Part shown: one piece after another, positions 12,433 through 15,200 of the stretch
Layout: every line of letters begins with the position of its first letter
Numbering within the stretch: position 1 is the first letter of the stretch
The notes under the pieces: generated by a model
The model's database searches: none
Told to the model about the DNA's origin: nothing
The model's input: the letters and a program-made list of their open reading frames with translations, nothing else
Translations under genes and position numbers: made by a program
Source of the DNA: Candidatus Parvarchaeota archaeon UBA446
GTDB lineage: Archaea; Nanobdellota; Nanobdellia; Parvarchaeales; Parvarchaeaceae
Direction of reading: 5' to 3'
Length of the DNA: 15,200 nucleotides
Assembly (NCBI GenBank): GCA_002503215.1
Contig: DARG01000013.1
Span: forward strand, 1-15,200

Positions 12433-15111
12433 ATGACAGACGCAATCGATACGGAGAAAATAAAAGAACTGATTTCTCGCTATAATCAATTAAAATCCTC
12501 TGGGAAGATAGCAGACTACAACGAGGAAAGGACAAAAAAGGATTTTATTTTGCCACTATTCCAAGCCCTTGGTTGGAAAACTGACACTGATGAAGTTACC
12601 GCAGAAGAAACGATATCGAAGGGAAGAGTTGATTATGGTTTTTACATAGATGGAATACCTAAATTTTACTTAGAAGCTAAATCCTTAAGAGAAAAAGACA
12701 TAATAACCGAGAAATATGTAAAGCAAGCTATCGATTACGCTTGGATGCGATCTTGCACCTGGTCGATTCTTACTAATTTTGAGACTTTGGTAATATACAA
12801 CGCAGAACAAAAGTCTACGGACCCAAGAATGAACCGATTTCTTATATTTACAAACCCTGAGGAATATCTTGAGAAAACAGAATTTTTGCTCTTATCCAGA
12901 GAGTCGTTCAGAACAGGTGAGATAGACAAAAAAGCGACCACCGTTGGTAAAAAGGACCTCAAAAAACCGATAGACAAGGCGCTGTTAGATGATATAACGA
13001 ATTTCAGAGAAAACTTATACAATAATATAAGAAAAAATAATAAACAAAAGAATCTGAGCGAGGAGGACATCGAGGAAGCAGTACAAAGAATAATAGACCG
13101 TTTAATCTTCATTAGAAGTGCAGAAGACCGAAGTTTAGAACCAGAGGAACTAAGATCTAAGCTAAGAGAATGGTCAAGTTCTGGGAAAAGGAGCTTATTA
13201 AGTTCTCTAGCCAAAGTTTACGGAAACTATGATGAGAACTACAACAGTAAGTTATTCGCAAAACACCTGTGTGACGATTTAGTAATAGATAACGAAATAC
13301 TCGGTGAGGTCATAGAAGGACTATACGAGTCAAAAGACGGGCTTTATAGCTATGACTTTTCTTTGATTTCAGCGGATGTTTTAGGCAATATCTATGAACA
13401 GTATCTTGGCAGAATACTTAAAAAGGTAGGAAAAATCGACAGATTAGAAGCTAGTAAATCGAAAAGAAAAAGCGAGGGGATATACTATACGCCAACCTAT
13501 ATAGTAGATTACATAATTAAAAACACCTTAGGAGAGTATCTTAAAACACATAAAGAAAAGGACGTAGAAAACGTAAAGATATTGGACCCTGCGTGCGGTT
13601 CTGGCAGCTTTTTGCTGAAATCATATGATACTTTAGAGAATTATTGGAAAGAAAAGGGAAAACTAAAACAAAACAAGTTAGAAGAATACGGCTCTTATTC
13701 TAAAAAAGTAGACATAGCAAAAAATAACATATTTGGGGTTGATCTAGATCAGAAAGCTGTTGAAATCGCACAATTAAATTTGCTTTTAAAGATAGCTGAA
13801 AAAAGTAAAAGATTACCAATACTACAAAATAATATTAAATGTGGTAATTCTTTGATAGACGATACAAAAATCGCGGGAGACAAAGCATTCAGTTGGCAAG
13901 AGCAATTTAAAGAGATAATTAATAATGGCGGGTTCGATATAATTGTTGGGAATCCGCCATACGTTAATGTAAAGGACTTATCTAAAAAAGATTTAAACTT
14001 TTTCAAGATCAATTACCATATAATTGGCAGACCAGATTTGTATATCTTGTTTTTAGAAAAATCATTAGATTTACTCAAAGATGGTGGCAGATTATCTTTT
14101 ATTTCATCTAACAAGTTTTTCACGACTAAAAATGGTGAACTTCTACGTAAAAAGTTATTAACTAAATTCACAATTGAAAAGATAGTTGATTGTTCATCTT
14201 TAAGAGTTTTTTCAGAAGCATCAGTTTATCCTGCCGTATACGTCATATTAAAAAGCGCACTAAAAAACAATAAGATTCAAATAGCGGTAGTTAAGAAACT
14301 AGAAGATTTCCACGATTTAAATTATCAAAGTATAAATCAAGAAGAATTAGTTGCAAAGAACATAATTTCTACAGGTTTAGACACGATATCTCTTAAAATA
14401 GTAGAAAAAATGTACAAAAATAGTACACCGTTAGGAAAAATACTAGATATAAGAAATGGTATAATAGTTGGTGACCAAAAAACTTTGGTTGTTAAAGAGA
14501 ATCAGGTTGCCTTAAATGACAAAATCTTCTTAAAACCTGTCTTGGGCGGTAAAGATGTTTATAAATGGCGCATACACTGGGGCAATAATTATATAATTTA
14601 CGATAAGAAAAGATTAATTGCGCCTAGAAACGAATCGTTTTTCAAAGGCGAAAAAATTATCATGAGAGACATCGGTTTGAGCATGTGCGCAACTTTAGAT
14701 GACAAAGATTTCTACTGTTTACAGACGTTAAATGTTGCTAAACCAAAAATTGACGTTAACATTAAGTTTTTATTAGGAATCTTAAATTCTAATCTAATGA
14801 ACTTTTTTTATATTAAAAATTTTGGGAATGTTCATGTTGGTGGAGGGTATTACAGATTTAGAGAAAGATACGTTCAGCATTATCCCATCAAATTAGAATC
14901 ATCTATCTTATCCAAAACGCTAGCTAGCTTAGTGAACTTACAATTAGAAAATTCTAAAAAGGTAACCGAAATAGGTGAGAATAAAACAGATAAACGTACA
15001 GAGTTCGAGGACAAAATAAAAAGAACTGACGAAGAAATAAATGAAATTGTGTACAAGTTATACGGGATAACCAAAGAGGAAAAAGACCTTATAGAAATAG
15101 AAATAAAATAA
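12433..15111 (+). CDS. Type IIG restriction-modification enzyme (endonuclease-methyltransferase fusion)
   Basis: The protein has 892 residues. The N-terminal nuclease domain (about 1-160) has a PD-(D/E)xK site: Asp67 in RVDYGFYIDG and Glu81-Ala-Lys83 in FYLEAKSL, as in HsdR-N/Type IIG subunits. A helical linker (about 180-330) leads to GIYYTPTYIVDYI (349-361), the entry to the N6-adenine methyltransferase. Motif I is DPACGSGSF (385-393), motif II GVDLDQKAVEIAQLNL (435-450), and motif IV NPPY (507-510), the DNA-methylating site. About 665-845 is the target-recognition region (NGIIVG, a typical start), which fixes the cut sequence. Such single chains both protect the host and cut unmodified DNA, using S-adenosyl-methionine. 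It has its own promoter, and no separate specificity gene is present. The site it recognises cannot be read from the protein. Confidence 0.93.
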   Translation: MTDAIDTEKIKELISRYNQLKSSGKIADYNEERTKKDFILPLFQALGWKTDTDEVTAEETISKGRVDYGFYIDGIPKFYLEAKSLREKDIITEKYVKQAIDYAWMRSCTWSILTNFETLVIYNAEQKSTDPRMNRFLIFTNPEEYLEKTEFLLLSRESFRTGEIDKKATTVGKKDLKKPIDKALLDDITNFRENLYNNIRKNNKQKNLSEEDIEEAVQRIIDRLIFIRSAEDRSLEPEELRSKLREWSSSGKRSLLSSLAKVYGNYDENYNSKLFAKHLCDDLVIDNEILGEVIEGLYESKDGLYSYDFSLISADVLGNIYEQYLGRILKKVGKIDRLEASKSKRKSEGIYYTPTYIVDYIIKNTLGEYLKTHKEKDVENVKILDPACGSGSFLLKSYDTLENYWKEKGKLKQNKLEEYGSYSKKVDIAKNNIFGVDLDQKAVEIAQLNLLLKIAEKSKRLPILQNNIKCGNSLIDDTKIAGDKAFSWQEQFKEIINNGGFDIIVGNPPYVNVKDLSKKDLNFFKINYHIIGRPDLYILFLEKSLDLLKDGGRLSFISSNKFFTTKNGELLRKKLLTKFTIEKIVDCSSLRVFSEASVYPAVYVILKSALKNNKIQIAVVKKLEDFHDLNYQSINQEELVAKNIISTGLDTISLKIVEKMYKNSTPLGKILDIRNGIIVGDQKTLVVKENQVALNDKIFLKPVLGGKDVYKWRIHWGNNYIIYDKKRLIAPRNESFFKGEKIIMRDIGLSMCATLDDKDFYCLQTLNVAKPKIDVNIKFLLGILNSNLMNFFYIKNFGNVHVGGGYYRFRERYVQHYPIKLESSILSKTLASLVNLQLENSKKVTEIGENKTDKRTEFEDKIKRTDEEINEIVYKLYGITKEEKDLIEIEIK

Positions 15112-15152
15112 ATTTAAAAAGTTAGAGAACGCTACTTTTAGTAATTTATTAT

Positions 15153-15200
15153 TTATTTTACATAATTTCTTTTTCTTAATTTGTGTTTGGCCAATCTTTG
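15153..15200 (-). CDS. Possible C-terminus of a convergent gene
   Basis: On the minus strand the frame from the window edge reads QRLAKHKLRKRNYVK then TAA, a basic, protein-like ending. A second frame is also open over the same bases, so the assignment rests only on its stop and composition. The family cannot be named. If real, the gene converges on the restriction-modification gene with about 40 bases between stops. Confidence 0.3.
   Translation of the reverse strand, partial: QRLAKHKLRKRNYVK
15162..15177 (+). terminator. T-rich 3' region of the restriction-modification gene
   Basis: Clustered T (TTTCTTTTTCTT, 15166-15177) about 55-65 bases after the stop, preceded by more A/T-rich sequence, could end transcription from the plus strand. 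Confidence 0.35.

Noticed and set aside
12735..13214. Long minus-strand ORF of 159 codons inside the restriction-modification gene
   Set aside because: It is a shadow of the plus-strand gene, whose domains continue through this stretch; it has low-complexity Ser/Leu translation and no promoter or ribosome site.
1..15200. CRISPR array, insertion sequence or attachment sites
   Set aside because: No regularly spaced repeats, no transposase or integrase motifs and no flanking inverted repeats were seen.

Overview
The window reads as AT-rich archaeal DNA. Seven or eight genes have an A/T-only TATA-like box centred close to 25.5 bases before the start codon, the spacing expected when transcription starts at or next to the ATG (leaderless mRNA). 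Two genes instead have a strong Shine-Dalgarno sequence. Other archaeal hallmarks are predicted surface proteins full of N-glycosylation sequons, an AN1-type zinc finger in a membrane protein, and very small CxxC zinc-ribbon proteins. A small-genome lineage such as the Micrarchaeota/Parvarchaeota group or a Thermoplasmata relative would fit, but I cannot fix the lineage from this sequence alone.

Region 1 (1-3900, plus strand) is a cell-surface block. It holds the C-terminal end of one surface protein, a 227-residue protein with a C-terminal membrane hairpin, and two single-pass Asn/Ser/Thr-rich proteins of 385 and 454 residues. The last of these is a paralogue of the truncated first one. Each complete gene has its own promoter, and two are preceded by a run of seven or eight T that probably ends the upstream transcript.

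Region 2 (3900-9240) is mixed. It holds a possible decayed reading frame, two minus-strand CxxC/CxxC mini-proteins (one only 45 residues, of the CxxC-x17-CxxC family), a 75-residue two-helix membrane protein, and a striking 509-residue fusion of AN1 zinc finger, five membrane helices and an extracellular CAP/SCP domain. These are followed by a Nudix hydrolase with an extra N-terminal domain, a helical TPR-like protein with an internal 18-residue duplication, and a small minus-strand membrane protein with two alternative starts.

Region 3 (9300-15111) is a defence island. A minus-strand operon encodes a winged-helix regulator, a Panacea/SocA-like (DUF4065) probable antitoxin and a MazF/PemK-family toxin; the last two overlap by four bases. 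Divergent from it, a leaderless promoter drives a 16-codon basic mini-ORF, a 61-residue unknown ORF and a Shedu-type (DUF4263) nuclease. A separate leaderless promoter drives an 892-residue single-chain Type IIG restriction-modification enzyme with PD-(D/E)xK, DPACGSGS and NPPY motifs. The toxin-antitoxin module, Shedu and restriction-modification enzyme together suggest layered anti-virus defence. The least explained part is the 10742-10986 junction upstream of Shedu. The last bases may hold the C-terminus of a convergent gene.
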